A DNA stretch of 35,944 nt from Campylobacteraceae bacterium (GTDB taxonomy: Bacteria > Campylobacterota > Campylobacteria > Campylobacterales > Arcobacteraceae): NCBI GenBank assembly GCA_018662405.1, contig JABJGE010000024.1, forward strand, positions 1 through 35,944, read 5' to 3'. The position numbers were made by a program, and so were the translations under genes. The stretch's first letter is position 1. Every line of letters starts with the position of its first letter. The notes under the pieces are model-generated. The model was not told the DNA's origin. It did no database searches and saw only the letters and a list, made by a program, of their open reading frames with translations. This document shows, piece after piece, positions 35,429-35,944 of the stretch.

Positions 35429-35944
35429 ATGAGAATATTAATTGTAGAAGATGAAATTACATTAAATAGAACATTACTAGAAGGATTACTTGATGAAGGA
35501 TATCAAGTAGATAGTGTTGAAAGCTATAAAGATGCAGAATATTTTATCGATATTAGAAATTATGATTTAGTTATTACAGATTGGATGTTACCAGATGGTA
35601 ATGGAGTTGATTTTACAAAAATTGTTAAAAACAGAAATAGCAGAACATCTGTAATTCTTATGAGTGCTAGAGATGATAAAGAAAGTGAAATTAAAGCACT
35701 AGAAGTTGGAGCAGATGATTATATTAAGAAGCCTTTTGACTTCGATAATTTACTTGCAAGAATTGAGACAAGATTAAGATTTGGTGGTTCTACAACTATT
35801 GATATTGATAAGTTATCTATTAACCCAGATGAAGAAAAAATTATTTATGATGGAAATGAAGTTGAGCTTAAAGGTAAACCTTTTGAAGTTCTAACTCATT
35901 TAGCACGACATAGAGATCAAATTGTATCAAAAGAGCAATTATTA
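35429..35944 (+). CDS. cosR: OmpR-family response regulator, CosR/HsrA type (cut by the window edge)
   Basis: The first 172 residues of an OmpR-type regulator, start ATG 35429 with GGAG 5 bases upstream. The receiver has E7, D8, the phosphoacceptor D51 (ITDWMLPDG), the MSA switch and KKPFDFDNLLARIE near residue 100. The wing-helix part begins near 125 and runs off the edge at KEQLL. Segments such as EIKAL-VGADDYIKKP and ELKGKPFEVLTHLARH closely resemble the essential orphan regulators HsrA (HP1043) and CosR (Cj0355c), which control oxidative stress and energy genes. Those relatives have lost the aspartate that is kept here. No histidine kinase gene is visible upstream. Confidence 0.88.
   Translation, partial: MRILIVEDEITLNRTLLEGLLDEGYQVDSVESYKDAEYFIDIRNYDLVITDWMLPDGNGVDFTKIVKNRNSRTSVILMSARDDKESEIKALEVGADDYIKKPFDFDNLLARIETRLRFGGSTTIDIDKLSINPDEEKIIYDGNEVELKGKPFEVLTHLARHRDQIVSKEQLL

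Overview
The window is AT-rich bacterial DNA from the chromosome origin of a member of the Campylobacterota (Epsilonproteobacteria), most like the Arcobacter group. The evidence is the order ruvC (divergent)-dnaA-dnaN-gyrB, a complex I operon with a short NuoX-like subunit (HP1264/Cj1575c type) and no canonical NuoE/NuoF, a peb4-fba pair, and a CosR/HsrA-type response regulator. No insertion sequence, phage, CRISPR array, tRNA or rRNA was seen. Coding density is very high and no gene-free gap reaches 300 bases. The longest gaps are 28271-28491 (rpsB promoter and leader), 32178-32366 (the 4.5S SRP RNA gene) and 35241-35428 (divergent peb4/cosR promoters).

Layout. (1) 1-6068, minus: start of the complex I operon, nuoA-B-C-D-nuoX-(NuoF/GltD fusion)-nuoG, read right to left, with nuoG cut by the window edge. 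(2) 6239-7523, minus: lipoprotein gene and nfo, closed by a 10-bp hairpin terminator. (3) 7592-14047, plus: queH-lpxB, then fabZ-lpxA-clpX-mreB-mreC (lipid A, proteolysis, cell shape). (4) 14007-14618, minus: riboflavin synthase, overlapping the mreC tail. (5) 14716-15033, plus: a small acidic protein. (6) 15030-19312, minus: typA, a SEC-C (YchJ-like) protein, a divergent IscU-like scaffold, a ferritin-like protein and YaaA in one tight string, which may be an iron and peroxide handling module. (7) 19459-21338, plus: thyX and a PLP sulfhydrylase/lyase. (8) 21307-21789, minus: ruvC. (9) 21790-28270: origin region with TTCAC-core DnaA boxes on both sides of dnaA, then dnaN, gyrB, an Rrf2 regulator and a DHH phosphoesterase. 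(10) 28271-32177, plus: rpsB (behind a highly structured leader) and tsf with a terminator, then a LolD-like ATPase, a degenerate receiver protein and gmk. (11) About 32257-32364: SRP RNA. (12) 32367-35240, minus: operon peb4-fba-queF-HTH/coiled-coil protein. (13) 35429 to the edge, plus: cosR-like regulator, cut by the window.

Most of the window is core housekeeping. The parts that reward attention are the unusual electron-input end of complex I (a NuoF fragment lacking one N3 cluster cysteine, fused to a GltD-type flavoprotein), the structured rpsB leader, the two-sided origin paired with altered DNA-contact residues in DnaA, the iron/Fe-S gene string downstream of typA, and a CosR relative that keeps the phosphoacceptor aspartate. 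Gene identities rest on recognisable motifs. Promoters, leaders and hairpins were found by eye and have not been folded or tested.
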